Below are positions 27,834-38,064 of a DNA stretch of 64,000 nt, one piece after another. Position 1 is the first letter of the stretch, and each line of letters begins with the position of its first letter. The stretch is from Gracilaria gracilis (lineage: Eukaryota > Rhodophyta > Florideophyceae > Gracilariales > Gracilariaceae): contig JARGSG010000012.1 of the NCBI GenBank assembly GCA_030374805.1, forward strand, positions 558,001-622,000, read 5' to 3'. Under the pieces are notes generated by a model. It was not told the DNA's origin. It saw only the letters and a program-made list of their open reading frames with translations, and ran no database searches. Both the position numbers and the translations under genes were made by a program.

Positions 27834-28751
27834 TCACTCTTCCTCGACTCCCGCACGCGCTGACGGGTGCAAGCACACCCCAAAGCATCGCGAGAAAACG
27901 TTGCTGCCTTGAGTCTGCGACGTCTTCATGCGATATGAAGCACCCCTGAGTCTCCGCACGCGCACCCTGCGAGCCCTTCCGTCCACCACCGCCACCCGCG
28001 GAACCCGTCCAATTTCCTCCACGAACAACGGAATTGACGCACAGCTGGGGCGATCATCGTTGCTGCGTTCGGCCGCAAGCATGCGACTGAACTGCTCCAC
28101 ATCCCTCTCCTCATCACTTTCTGCTCGAAAACTGCCTGCTGACACAAGCGAAACGTTGAATCCAGGTCTCCTAGAACTGAACAGTATGCTTCGCATAGAG
28201 CGGCTGTGCTTGTTTGTGTTGCTGTTTTGCCTTTGCTGCCGCGCTGGTGGCTGAGTTGTTTTGACATTGGACGAGCAGAACAACACGTAGTCCTCGCCAA
28301 GCAGCTGCTGCAAGCGCTGCGGGTTCACGGCGCCAATTATGTCATCATTGGACACACTGTGATGCAAGCGTGACTTTCCGTGGTAGAAACTTGTGGCACG
28401 ATCTCTAGAAAACGGAGCCATCGTCGGTGTAACCGGCCGCGTGAACGAGCGCCGTGCACGGCGCAGCGTCGAATCAGTGTCAAGCCGCGATGATATGCTG
28501 TTGAGACTCAAACTTGTTCTGATGCGCGAGTGTTCCCGTCGCCATGCGAACGAGTCCGAGGGCGGGCCGTCTGTTTCTGCGTCCGAGTCAAACGCAGCCG
28601 GGTCAAAGCTGTGCACCTGCACACCATTTTCAGCCGACACTTTGAAGAATCTTCCGCACGTTTGCGGCGGCGGCGCGCGACGAGTTAGAAGAGTAAGATT
28701 GTCGCTGCGGCGCTGCTCCGGTGAACGTAAGTGCGCGGTGAGAATAGACAT
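27834..28751 (-). CDS. Hypothetical Ser/Arg-rich protein (305 residues)
   Basis: A single open frame from ATG 28751. The N-terminal part includes GRFFKVSAENGVQVHSFDPA, then a Ser/Arg-rich middle (RTSLSLNSISSRL, LRRARRSFTRP) and a segment NPQRLQQLLGEDYVLFCSS (about 143-161) that looks like a small folded region. The end is basic and Cys-containing. Many RRxS/RxxS sites suggest phosphorylation (inference). No membrane helix or known domain. Open-frame length and codon bias support a real gene; function unknown. Confidence 0.55.
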   Translation of the reverse strand: MSILTAHLRSPEQRRSDNLTLLTRRAPPPQTCGRFFKVSAENGVQVHSFDPAAFDSDAETDGPPSDSFAWRREHSRIRTSLSLNSISSRLDTDSTLRRARRSFTRPVTPTMAPFSRDRATSFYHGKSRLHHSVSNDDIIGAVNPQRLQQLLGEDYVLFCSSNVKTTQPPARQQRQNSNTNKHSRSMRSILFSSRRPGFNVSLVSAGSFRAESDEERDVEQFSRMLAAERSNDDRPSCASIPLFVEEIGRVPRVAVVDGRARRVRVRRLRGASYRMKTSQTQGSNVFSRCFGVCLHPSARAGVEEE

Positions 28752-29744
28752 GACGAAGATGGCCGGATGTGGGAAAGAGGCGAAGGCTGATTCTGGCGTA
28801 CAGTATGACTAGTGCCGAGTTGTCTAGGGTTGCCAGCCTTACAGCTTTGAATTTCATACGTAATAGCGCGCCCCGGTCTTTGTTGGCGCCTACTGTGTAT
28901 GATAGTTGTCTGCACAAAGGCAAGGGTCGGCCTTTGGTTGTTGGTTGTAAAGTTGAAGCGTTGCGGTATCGCTAAAGGCGTCCTTTGTAGATCGGCGTCT
29001 GCAACCAACGGTACGAACGGTACAGGCGTACGGCAAGCTTGAAGGTAGGCGACGGAGAAGTTCGCCTGGCCTGACTCCTGGCACAGACTCGAGGTTCTTT
29101 TTTGTACAGTTGTCTTCTCGCGCGAGACGGCGTGAGGATTATCGTCGCTCTCACCTTTTCTGTCCCGTCTTTACTTCGTAAATTAAGGACCTTTGAGTAA
29201 CAGGTAAGGGTCATCGGACCGAGAGCGCTCATCTTCAAGCATCCAATCGCACTTTCCAGTACAGATTCTTTTCTACTTGCGTGCTATTGAATCAAAATCA
29301 TGGGCTAAGTTTAGCTATCGTTGTTCACCGTGAAACGCGCACCTTTGATTTGATGACGTGAGTACTGTAATCGAAAGGGTGCACAGCTCTCCATTCTCTC
29401 GTCATTTTCTTTGAACAGAACGTAAGAACTTCTTGGAATATGACTACGTACCAGTACAAGCAAACGTCGCGCTGTGAGACTAGAGCAAACACACGAGAAA
29501 GTCATTGCCCTGGAATGACAGCAGCAAAGTTTTACCCTTGGTAGAATGAAAACAAGGCAAACCGTTCAGATGATCACTGGCTCACCCCAAACTAAGAAAG
29601 GAAAAGCGGTTATCCAGAAAGTTACTAGTAAGTAGAGGGACGAACTTGAGTTCGGCCAGAGTGAAGATAATTGCAATATACTGTACTCTTGGAGCATTGT
29701 CAATACAATGTATGTACACGTTCCCACAAGCCACACAAGCGTTC
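28752..29744. other. Intergenic region
   Basis: About 1 kb between two minus-strand genes. It contains the leader of the Ser/Arg-rich gene and a CCAACGGTACGAACGGTACA motif near 29007. Short frames are not coding-like. No gene seen. Confidence 0.45.
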
Positions 29745-30941
29745 TCAAACTGGGTCTGCTGCCGTGAGGACCATTCTTTCCCTTTCTAATAGCGCTTTGT
29801 ACCGCCCGCGGCATAGAAGGACAAGCAAAACCGTCAGAAGGGATTGCAAGATGGGAACAGACACTCCTGTCCAGGAGGGAGCTCCCAGCCTCGGTATGAG
29901 AACGAGCATCACCATAGATAAACCATCAAAAAGAGCGTGAATTAGAATGGCAACGCTAAGAGGCCAAACCACACTGATCGGTTCATGAAAGATATATGAC
30001 TGAGCCGCAGCAACAGCAACATAAAACTGCGCCCCCACATGAATTGGAAACGCCAATAAGCCGCGGAACAAAGTCATGACGACAAATCCAAATTGAAACG
30101 TTGCTTCTGGCGATGCTGTTAGTCCCACCACGAAACCATAGTTTTCAACAGTAGCAAAACCAAGAGCACCCATACATGCAATAGCAAGGATACCTCTGCA
30201 ACCAATATGCCGGTCCCACTCTACGTTTTCCTGCAACGAGTTTACTTTTCTATATCGCCTAGCAAGCGTCCATTTACCGACTTCTTCAGTTACACCAGCG
30301 ACAACGACTGCAAAGAAAGCGGCACCAACCAATAATTTCCAAAGTGGAAGCTGTTCCCCTAGCGCTTCCATCAGTTTGTCCACATCGGCATCTTTGCTTA
30401 TAGGATCGTCGCTTGAATGGAAAGATGAATTCACAGTCCTTTTCATCGCGTACAATCCGATTCGAGAAATAGCTTCTACATTTGGAGCGCTATCCAGATA
30501 CTTCTGGATATCAGATGAAAACAAGAGAACGCCAAAGACCACCACTAGCAACATTTCCACCAAGACGATCATCAAACTTAGTGGTATGGCTCCCAGCAAG
30601 AACTGAGAGAGCAAAAAAGATTTGCTGACGGCCTCATCGGAAAACTGAGTGAGCACAAACCTACCCACTATGAAGGCCGGAAGGAGAGATAGAAAGGCGA
30701 AGAAAATATGGTAGAACGGACGAGAAGATTCAACAGTGCCCACCAGCCAGAGAAGAGGGATGAAAATTATGCATATCCAGGCACATGCTGGAAGACTTGA
30801 CGCAGACGGCCGAAAGGACCGGCTCCTTCCCTCGCCGCTCCGTGGTGGTGCTACGTAGGTACGTGTGGGTAGCATATCCGGGTTGTCTTCGAACTGAGAT
30901 GCCTCTTCGTGTTCCGGATCAGAGCTCTTCTCCACTGCCAT
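29745..30941 (-). CDS. PrsW-family intramembrane glutamic protease
   Basis: A 398-residue multi-pass membrane protein with about eight hydrophobic segments (first at about 52-70). It shows the four PrsW/CAAX-like signature blocks: VTEEVGK with E219/E220/K223, MGALGFATVENYG with E266, RGLLAFPIHVGAQ with H301, and ILIHALFDG with H335 and D339. In Bacillus PrsW cleaves anti-sigma factors in the membrane; in eukaryotes substrates are unknown. A long luminal-type insert (about 142-200) separates helices. The N-terminus is polar and acidic without a clear transit peptide. Single exon. The active-site set is complete, so an active protease is expected. Confidence 0.85.
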   Translation of the reverse strand: MAVEKSSDPEHEEASQFEDNPDMLPTRTYVAPPRSGEGRSRSFRPSASSLPACAWICIIFIPLLWLVGTVESSRPFYHIFFAFLSLLPAFIVGRFVLTQFSDEAVSKSFLLSQFLLGAIPLSLMIVLVEMLLVVVFGVLLFSSDIQKYLDSAPNVEAISRIGLYAMKRTVNSSFHSSDDPISKDADVDKLMEALGEQLPLWKLLVGAAFFAVVVAGVTEEVGKWTLARRYRKVNSLQENVEWDRHIGCRGILAIACMGALGFATVENYGFVVGLTASPEATFQFGFVVMTLFRGLLAFPIHVGAQFYVAVAAAQSYIFHEPISVVWPLSVAILIHALFDGLSMVMLVLIPRLGAPSWTGVSVPILQSLLTVLLVLLCRGRYKALLERERMVLTAADPV

Positions 30942-32113
30942 GGAAACGGATGTGGTACGAGATACTGCGCGAAACTATATAACCGATTTCGAAAGACTTC
31001 CAAAGACTTGGAGCGCCTCAGGATGCCAAGTGATATCAGTATGGTTGCCGCGTGATAAGTGGGTGCCAGCTGGGCTTCAACAAAAACCGGTGATTGGTAA
31101 TTCCTTGCTGTCCGTAGGGACGGAATATTGGAGATGGTAACTGAGCAGCGGACTGGATTTCAGGCTTGAGGTTCAGTCAGTGGCGAGGATTGGTGAGATC
31201 ATCTGATGATCAGAGATGATGTTGGTATTTGCTCGTTAGTCGCACCAGTCATATCTACGGTTCTGTTTTTTTTTCTTTCTAACTTCAGAAGTTCTCACAG
31301 GGCCACAATGTGGCACCTGACAATATCGTTCAGACGCAGGAATGGAAGCTGATCTGTGCCGGAGGCGAACGCCTTAATTCAGCGACGCCTAGATAAATTC
31401 ACAGAATGGGATTTTTACTGTTTAAAGTTGAATCCGGACGAGAGATGTACAGTACCCTTGGTAGATATTCTGTAATCCGATTCCGATTTTAAACATGAAT
31501 TAAGCTTTATTGCCCATTCGCGATTCTGATCTACATACGACGCTATCTACAACAGTAGATACCGTGTACCGTGTAGCTTTAGTAACGGTTACGGTTTTGG
31601 TCAGCTCTCATTGAAGCTATCTATCGGGCGCGTGAGAGCAGTCGGTCGAGCGTCTGCGGCGAACTATATCTTTTGGCCTTCTGTCCTTTCGAAGAAACTT
31701 GCAGTCCCGGTTCGTTACGATGGAGTACCGCTTTTCACGCCGCAGCTTGGTCAACATTTTCTTGAACTGAACACTTGCCCGTTAACCAAGACGACAAGCG
31801 TATCTACTCTTAAGTCGATTGAAACGCTTCAACTGAAGACAGATATCTTTAATTAAATCAGCCGGTTCACAGGCAGAGAACGACCTCTTGAACGAGGACA
31901 TTCGAACCAGATTATCGGTAGTACGTCGTCCCTATACGGTCCTAAATGTGCTAAAATGAATCAATCACGAGATCCGTCAAAGGCCTTTGCGTACATTCCA
32001 CTCGCAACATTCCAGTACTATTGCACAGGAGCGAAACATAAAACCATTTCGTATAGCCCAAATCTAACTTTGCTCACTTCGAGACAAGAGGAGAACCATA
32101 ACGAGCGCTTCCT
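30942..32113. other. Intergenic region
   Basis: About 1.2 kb. Contains a TATCTACAACAGTAGATA inverted repeat (31544-31561) followed by ACCGTGTACCGTGTAG. An 81-codon plus-strand frame at 31611-31856 is not convincingly coding. No gene seen. Confidence 0.45.
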
Positions 32114-33196
32114 TCACCGAGTGGGTTGATGTTTGAACAGATTTTCTATTGAATTAATAGCAGGAAGCTTGGCGCCACCAGGACTAGATTTGCCTCGACC
32201 AATCGATAACCTGGACATCGACAGTCTCTTTTTGCCTTTCTGCATAGGTTTTCGCCTGTCCTGCGATCCGCCGATCGAATACTTGACTGTGTTTTCATAG
32301 TTCACATGCAGAGAAAAGTGACTTCCGTAATCCGTGGGTTCCGCCTTGACTATAGCTACATGACCCGCATCTTCAGAACCCTCTACGTTGCTTTCGAGTG
32401 ACAAGACTTCCTCCGTTGGATCAAGTTCACAGATATCACGAAGACAAAATGTCACGGATCCCAGTAGCACCTCGCTAGTATTGCGTTTGCATGTAGGTGC
32501 AGTGGCATACAAGCAGATTTTCAACTGTCGTTCATCATCTCCATTACATAAATGACGATACTTCACATTAGCTGTTGTGAATTCAATGGTGGTGTTTGAA
32601 TCCCTTTGCTTGCCAATACGATCGCTCCTATAAATCGGAAGCCAGACAGTATGACCTTCCATGTCAGTATGCCTATGCGCTCTTTTCAACTCATATCGTT
32701 GATGAAGCAGCGTTTTATTCCAGTCCTTCCTTCTCAGCACACTTGTAGAAAGATCAAAAAGGACATCGGACTGGCTTTCTGCGCTGTCCATCTGCACTTT
32801 CTCCGCGCTTACAGTTAACACGCCAACTTTCTTCTCTAAAGACGGATGTGAAAGCTGGGTAGTGAGGTGATTTCCAGGCGCCAAGAGAAGGTCAGGAAGG
32901 GATAAAGTTGCTTTGCCAAGCTGAGTGTGCTCAGTTAACTTCTCTATTTCCTCGGTCCGTCGGTGGTACAGCTCAAATCTGAGCACTGTTTCATCAGGAA
33001 ATCGGCCATTATATGGTACCTGAAAAGAAGTGCAATAATGAAGGTTGTCTGAGTGGGAGATGGTCTCGGTTCTGCCTAGTTGTTCAAATTCGTTCTCGAA
33101 GCCATGCTGCGTGAAGACGACGGCAAAGGTTCGGGCTTTTCTGTCGGTTTGCTCGGAGCTGGTTGAAGCAGAAAGAAAGAGCTCGACGTGTTTCAT
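32114..33196 (-). CDS. Copine-like protein with two C2 domains, no vWA domain
   Basis: From MKHVELFLSAS at 33196 the protein has 360 residues. The first C2-like domain (about 1-140) includes EFEQLGRTETISHSDNLHYC and LGKATLSLPDLL, which follow the copine C2A pattern (LGRTEVI... then LG...L). The second (about 150-260) has KDWNKTLLHQRYELKR and the STAN-like FTTANVKYRHL strand, ending with LLGSVTFCLRDI. The tail is basic (KPMQKGKKRLSMSRLSIGRGK). Copines bind membranes in a calcium-dependent way, but a full aspartate set is not clear here, and the C-terminal von Willebrand A-like domain of true copines is missing. Membrane-associated signalling is possible (inference). The frame is open to 33337. 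Confidence 0.65.
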   Translation of the reverse strand: MKHVELFLSASTSSEQTDRKARTFAVVFTQHGFENEFEQLGRTETISHSDNLHYCTSFQVPYNGRFPDETVLRFELYHRRTEEIEKLTEHTQLGKATLSLPDLLLAPGNHLTTQLSHPSLEKKVGVLTVSAEKVQMDSAESQSDVLFDLSTSVLRRKDWNKTLLHQRYELKRAHRHTDMEGHTVWLPIYRSDRIGKQRDSNTTIEFTTANVKYRHLCNGDDERQLKICLYATAPTCKRNTSEVLLGSVTFCLRDICELDPTEEVLSLESNVEGSEDAGHVAIVKAEPTDYGSHFSLHVNYENTVKYSIGGSQDRRKPMQKGKKRLSMSRLSIGRGKSSPGGAKLPAINSIENLFKHQPTR

Positions 33197-33431
33197 GTGC
33201 AGAGTTTGTTGGAAAACGTAAAGAGCTAATGTGCGAGAATGAAGAAGCAGGGTGCAGGTTGTCTGCGAGAGCGAAGAAGGTATCTTGCAGTATGGGTTGC
33301 GGATGAGAAGTTTGGGAACATGTGCGTGCGGGAGCAAGTGCCGCGTAATAATTATGAACAGCAGCGGTGGGAAGACATGAACAATTGTTACTCAAAACGG
33401 AAATGAAAAGCATTTAAACACAAAATAAGAG

Positions 33432-34178
33432 TTATGAAGAAGATAAGGGCTTTTTGGGCAGCGGTGGGAATCCTAGCAGAGAGATGTCAAAATCAAGAAG
33501 ACAGGCGGAGGGCACAGTGAACAAGGGGTCCTGATCCTGGTACAGTTTGATATCAACGTGGCTGTTCGGCAAGGCAACAGTCTTCATTCCCGCAAGTCGC
33601 GCCGCTTCAAGTCCAGCCGGAGCATCCTCGAACACGAAGCAATTGGATGGCTGTTCGTCAATCGCTGCGGCAGCCTTTAAGAAAATCTGGGGATCAGGCT
33701 TTCCAGCGTCCACATCATCTCCACATATAATGGCATCGAACTGTTCGAAGAAGGCTTCCTTGCCAGTCTGCTTCGCGATCAACAAGTCACGCGGCGAGGA
33801 CGTAGCAATGGCCATCTTGACGCCGCATTGCTTCAAATGTCGCACAATATCAACGGCGCCCGGTAGAATGGCCGCAGACTTCATCTCAATGAGCAGCTGT
33901 TTATTGCGTTCAGCGAGAAATTGCTCGGGGGTGAGCGGGAGTTGGAGCTTCTCGACTGTGATCTTGGCGCACACGTCGGCCGTGCGGCCCAGTAGCAAGG
34001 GCAGGATGGGGCGGATTTGCTTGCCATATCGCGAGACAATGCTATGCTCGACGCGAAAGTAGATGGGCTCGCTGTCCAGCAGCACGCCGTCCATATCCCA
34101 GATGACGCTCTTCATGATGTGCGCGGTCGTCCCCAGTCGACGCACCGCTGGCCATTTCCAAAGCGCCATCGTTTGCAC
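33432..34178 (-). CDS. HAD-family phosphatase (HDHD1/pseudouridine-5'-phosphatase-like)
   Basis: A 248-residue haloacid dehalogenase hydrolase. Motif I is WDMDGVLLDSEP with nucleophile D28 and D30; motif II is IATSSPRD (about 123-130), motif III the GKPDPQIFLKAA lysine (about 160), and motif IV FEDAPAGLEAA (about 178-188). A cap domain with the LLLGRTADVCAKI segment lies between I and II. The closest known set is the HDHD1/GS1/DOG group; substrate could be pseudouridine-5'-phosphate or a sugar phosphate. The first 20 residues (ALWKWPAVRRLGTTAH) may be a mitochondrial presequence or leader; MKSVIW at 34115 is an alternative start. Confidence 0.85.
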   Translation of the reverse strand: MQTMALWKWPAVRRLGTTAHIMKSVIWDMDGVLLDSEPIYFRVEHSIVSRYGKQIRPILPLLLGRTADVCAKITVEKLQLPLTPEQFLAERNKQLLIEMKSAAILPGAVDIVRHLKQCGVKMAIATSSPRDLLIAKQTGKEAFFEQFDAIICGDDVDAGKPDPQIFLKAAAAIDEQPSNCFVFEDAPAGLEAARLAGMKTVALPNSHVDIKLYQDQDPLFTVPSACLLDFDISLLGFPPLPKKPLSSS

Positions 34179-34828
34179 CTCAACTCCATCTTTGTATGAT
34201 GGACACGCTAGTCGCAGGGTGCTCGCTCACGGAGCGCATGGCCGCCCCACACGTGCTCCACGTATTCCAGCAAGCCACGACGCCCACGCGCGAGGCAAAT
34301 GTGCGTGCTCTCGGCGCACGACGGCGCACTCGCGCAGCGCAGCCAGCCAGCCGTCAACGTGGTCGCGCGGCAAATCTGAACGTATTGCGAAACGGCGGCG
34401 AGTGCTCACGCGCAGCCAGACACGCAACAACTCCGCCTCCACCGCGTGTGCGCCCGGCGCGGGCCGCCGCCGCCCTGACGCCACCGCCTCCCCGACGTGA
34501 TGGGCATATCGTCTCTCCAATGGTAAGCCGCTCATCCATGCCACGTAGCACAGCTGTCGGCTTACTTTTCATGGCTGGTGGCTGTGCTTGCGCCGTCAGC
34601 AAACGCTGCGCACGCGTTGCGCGCCGCCGTGCACGAAACGTGCGCGCTGTTCCCGCTTTTCTACCGCGCGTGGGCGGGGGGGCTCGCTGCGCACGCGCGT
34701 TTTATTTAAAACGCCTGTTCGCACAGTGCTCCCCTTTTCGTTCCGCTCAGCTTCCGCCGTCGTCGTCCGCGCCGTCGCACAGTCTACCCTCCTCTCCACG
34801 TCTACCTCTCAAGCCTTCGTTTATCACA
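34179..34828. other. Divergent promoter region between HAD phosphatase and small protein
   Basis: GC-rich with a TATA-like element at 34700-34710. A plus-strand frame open from 34196 runs through into the small protein, but its 5' part is Arg/Ala/Pro low complexity with no family similarity. I treat it as non-coding. Confidence 0.45.
34700..34710 (+). promoter_or_regulatory. TATA-like element before the small-protein gene
   Basis: TTTTATTTAAA stands out in GC-rich DNA about 120 bases before the ATG at 34829. A transcription start about 30 bases downstream would leave a pyrimidine-rich leader of about 90 bases. Confidence 0.4.
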
Positions 34829-35059
34829 ATGCTGTCTCGTCTAGTTGCTACTTTGCCGGCCGCCGCCTCGCTCACAGCTTTGATGTACTCCACTCAGCCG
34901 CCGGCCCGCTACACCGCCGCTGCGCAGGGTGACCTTCGTCGCGCTGAGAAGCAGCGCGCCGAAGATGATGATGAGTTTGGGCTAAGCAGGTTCCGAAGAC
35001 CGCCGGTTGGACATACCTCCATGCACTCGGGCTTTGCTGTCGAGCTAACTTCCTTCTAA
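34829..35059 (+). CDS. Small probable mitochondrial protein (76 residues)
   Basis: Begins MLSRLVATLPAAASLTALMY, which reads as a presequence or a hydrophobic anchor, followed by a charged part (RRAEKQRAEDDDEFGLSRFR) and ends GHTSMHSGFAVELTSF. A TATA-like element lies upstream and the start is in CACAATG context. No family recognised; it might be a small subunit or assembly factor of a respiratory complex (speculative). Confidence 0.5.
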   Translation: MLSRLVATLPAAASLTALMYSTQPPARYTAAAQGDLRRAEKQRAEDDDEFGLSRFRRPPVGHTSMHSGFAVELTSF

Positions 35060-36785
35060 ATTGTCGCCACTAGCCGACTGTGAACCCGTCCCTGCCCTCC
35101 CCTTGTTGGTCTTGTGCTTGCTTGCTGTAGTGCGCTGTGTCCTTGGTGCTTTTCTCTTATGGTGTTTCGCTTATGGTGTGTTGGTGACGCGTTTGTCTAC
35201 TGTTTGGTGTCTCCTAGTGGCTCTTCTTCGTCTGGGCGCCTAATTTTCGCCCCTCATTTCCTCCTCATTCTAACTCATTCGCAGCTGGAGCAAAGCATGA
35301 TCGTCTCGCCGACGTGAGATGTAACATGCGCTCGCTTTCCTCATTCACTGTTTAATGTACACTAAACAACAGATAACATAAACGCTCATTTCTTATAACA
35401 TTCTACCATGATCCCCGCCACATTTGCGCTGGTCCGCCTACTCGCGCCTTTTCGCCCTTCGTCTTGTCGCCACACTGCTAAGAGGGCTACCCCTCGCACC
35501 ACTTGCTTACTGCCCGTTGTGCCCCGCCACAAGTGCATCCGTTCACGCCACCACTCTGTTTGTGTGCTGTACCTTCGCTTATCAGTGCCCATCGCAGATT
35601 TGTCTGTGCCGTTCACTCCGTCTTCGGGCCCGATCTCACACGGTGTGGTTCGTCACAATCATTCTGCCCGCTGTGATTGAATCATTTCCCCCTTCTTCTC
35701 TTCCCATCGTGTCAGAGACCTGCGACGCGTTTGACCATGCTTGTTGGAGGGAAAGCGATCCGTTTGCATCGCTTATTATGCACATGATCATTTCGCTCCA
35801 AGTGCTTTGCTGTAAACCGCGCTTTTCCTGTTTCATTCGCTGTGTTGTCGTTTCCGCCCATTTCTCGTTTTGAAATCTGCCAGCGCATGTGCTGGCACAA
35901 CGCAACATGCCGCCTGCTTGGAGCACGGGGCATCGAATCTTTCATCTTGCGCCTTCTCTCCCGACTTGTGGGGGAGCATGCCCTCACTGCGCTTGGAATT
36001 GAAAAAAACTTTCTTCAGTGTCATGTAGCCCTGAATTTTACAAGCGCCTCGCGAGTTGTAGCCCGAACGAATGAATCCACTCTGAATCCAGCTGTCAACC
36101 GACGTTCGCGTTCAATTTGTACTCCATCCCGCGGTGGAGCGATCTCAGATGGAAGATGGTGTTTCCTGCATCCGTCAAACATGTTGTTCATGCTGACGGC
36201 GAATCTGCCGTAGGCAATTCTGCGCCTTCTCATTAGCGCTGCTAATCATGTATGATACCGACAAGAGCTCAGCAATGCGCGCCATTGTTTGCGCTGCTCT
36301 GAAGAACACGTTGTGAACACTTCATCATGCGCGGGTAGCACAGTCCACAACCAAGCTCGAAACCCCGCGAGAAAACGCTTGTTTTCTTTTCGTCGGAGAG
36401 AGATTGTGTGACCACTTGTCGTGAAGATGCCAGTTGCCAAGAAACCGAATGCCAACGCGACGTAGCTTTCCATGCAAGCCGATGACGTGGATGAAGTGCA
36501 CATTTTCTCTTTACCGAACAACCGTGAATCATCAGAATGCCAATAGCATTATAGATAGGTTCAAGCCCCAATCATAAACTGACAAGTCTCTTTCGAGGCG
36601 TTTTGGTTTCCCCCCTACATGGTCCCCAAATTCGGGTTCTTCTACACGGAAGTCGGCAACGCTTTCTACTTTTCCAGGTCATCATCTTGCGCTTTGAAGG
36701 GGGGAGAGACGGCCAACAGAATTCAGATAAACAGTTTTAATCATTCTTGCGCGCAATTTGAGTTTCCCAGAATAGTTCGATTCGC
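35060..36785. other. Intergenic region
   Basis: About 1.7 kb. Frames at 35408-35873 are Cys/Arg/Ser-rich and lack any domain signal; they read as composition artefacts of pyrimidine-rich DNA. The left part probably includes the long 3' UTR of the small-protein gene. No gene supported. Confidence 0.45.
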
Positions 36786-37561
36786 AGGAACCCTTGCAGG
36801 TTTTTGCAGAAACCTTTGCAAATTGTGGCTTTTGTCGAGGTACGAGGTGCTTCTCGAAATGAGAGGCACCCGGTTCATCGGCAAACGCAACAATGTGCCA
36901 GGATTCCTGCAATAATTCGACATGCTGGTTGATTGAGGAACCTTTGCAAATTGTCGCTTTTGTCGAGGTACGAGGTGCTTGAAATGAGAGGCACCCGGTC
37001 CATCGGCAAACGCAACAATGTGCCAGGACTCTTGCAATAATTCGACATGCTGGTTGATTGAGGAACCCTTGCAAACTGTCGCTTTTGTCGAGGTACGAGG
37101 TGCTTGAAATGTAAGGCACCCGGTCCATCGGCAAACGCAACAATGCGCCAGGACTCCTGCTACCAGTGGTTGATTGAGGAAGCTCTGCAAATTGTTTCTG
37201 TTGTTGAGATACGGGGTGCTTCTCGAAAATTGCAAGTACCCGGTCCATCTACAACAGGAACATAGTGCCAAGACTCCTGCAATGACATGCCACAAACGAT
37301 TGATTGAGGAAGCTCTGCAAATTGTTTCTGTTGTTGAGATACGGGGTGCTTCTCGAAAACTGCAAGCACCCGGTCCATCCACAACAGGAACATAGTGCCA
37401 AGACTCCTGCAATGACATGCCACAAACTGTTGATTGAGGAACCCTTGCAAATTGTTCTTGTTGCCGAGGTACGAGGTGCTTCCCGAACACTGTGAGCACC
37501 CTGTCCATCGGCAACAAAAACAATGTGCCAGGATCCATGCAATGACAAAACCTGATTGTTT
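36786..37561. repeat. Tandem repeat array of six units (116-151 bp)
   Basis: Six related units begin with AGGAACC or AGGAAGC at 36786, 36937, 37061, 37177, 37307 and 37437. Each contains TTGCAAATTGT, a GAGGTACGAGGTGCTT or GAGATACGGGGTGCTT block, CACCCGGTCCATC and a GTGCCAGGA or GTGCCAAGA block. Units 4 and 5 (130 bp each) are nearly identical. Because stops are rare, several minus-strand frames stay open across the array (for example 36741-37538), but unit lengths are not all multiples of three. I therefore regard it as non-coding repeat. Confidence 0.85.
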
Positions 37562-38064
37562 GAACATTGGAGGGACTTGCAATGTGAACATCTCCGTAGA
37601 TAAATGCATTGCATCGTTAACCAAAGGAGAAGCCGAGATCGATCTGTCTGTCTTCATTAGAAAAGTTTCCGCTGCGTCATTCTCTGCAATCGACGTAAAG
37701 TTTAACTGTACAGAGTGGATACAGTTGTGTTCGTCAATCAGTTTAGATCATGGATCAAATACGCTTACGTGAAGATCCAAAGCTTGTTGAGAATCAATAG
37801 CGGAAAAAGAATCATCACATGCATGATATCCACCGGGACAGTAGTAGATACTGTAGTCAGTTCGACCCCAAGAGAAACCCATTGCTCCCTCTCTGTAGAC
37901 GAGAGAGCTTCCTTCTCCAGCCAAAGACTTGAGTCAACTCTCGCGCTGTTCACTGTTGGTGTCGTAACGGTGATTTCGAGTCATAGTTTCCCGGATCTGT
38001 TCCTCTACCCATTTTGACAGAGTTGTCGGCGCTTCAAGACGTGAGGGCGCAGCTTGGACGTGGA
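37562..38064. other. Intergenic region right of the repeat array
   Basis: Contains AGTAGTAGATACTGTAGTC near 37840-37858, a member of the short palindromic element family. No gene seen. Confidence 0.4.

Noticed and set aside
34196..34828. N-terminal extension of the small protein (frame open from 34196)
   Set aside because: Low-complexity Arg/Ala/Pro residues; a TATA-like site and a good start lie inside it, so 34829 is the better start.
35408..35873. 90-149 codon plus frames
   Set aside because: Cys/Arg/Leu residues from pyrimidine-rich DNA, without domain or conserved motif.
36786..37561. CRISPR-like array
   Set aside because: Units of 116-151 bp with no spacer pattern and no Cas genes, and the organism is a eukaryote.
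36682..37657. Minus-strand frames of 100-265 codons over the tandem array
   Set aside because: The same repeat is read in different frames and unit lengths are not multiples of three, so they are by-products of a stop-poor repeat.
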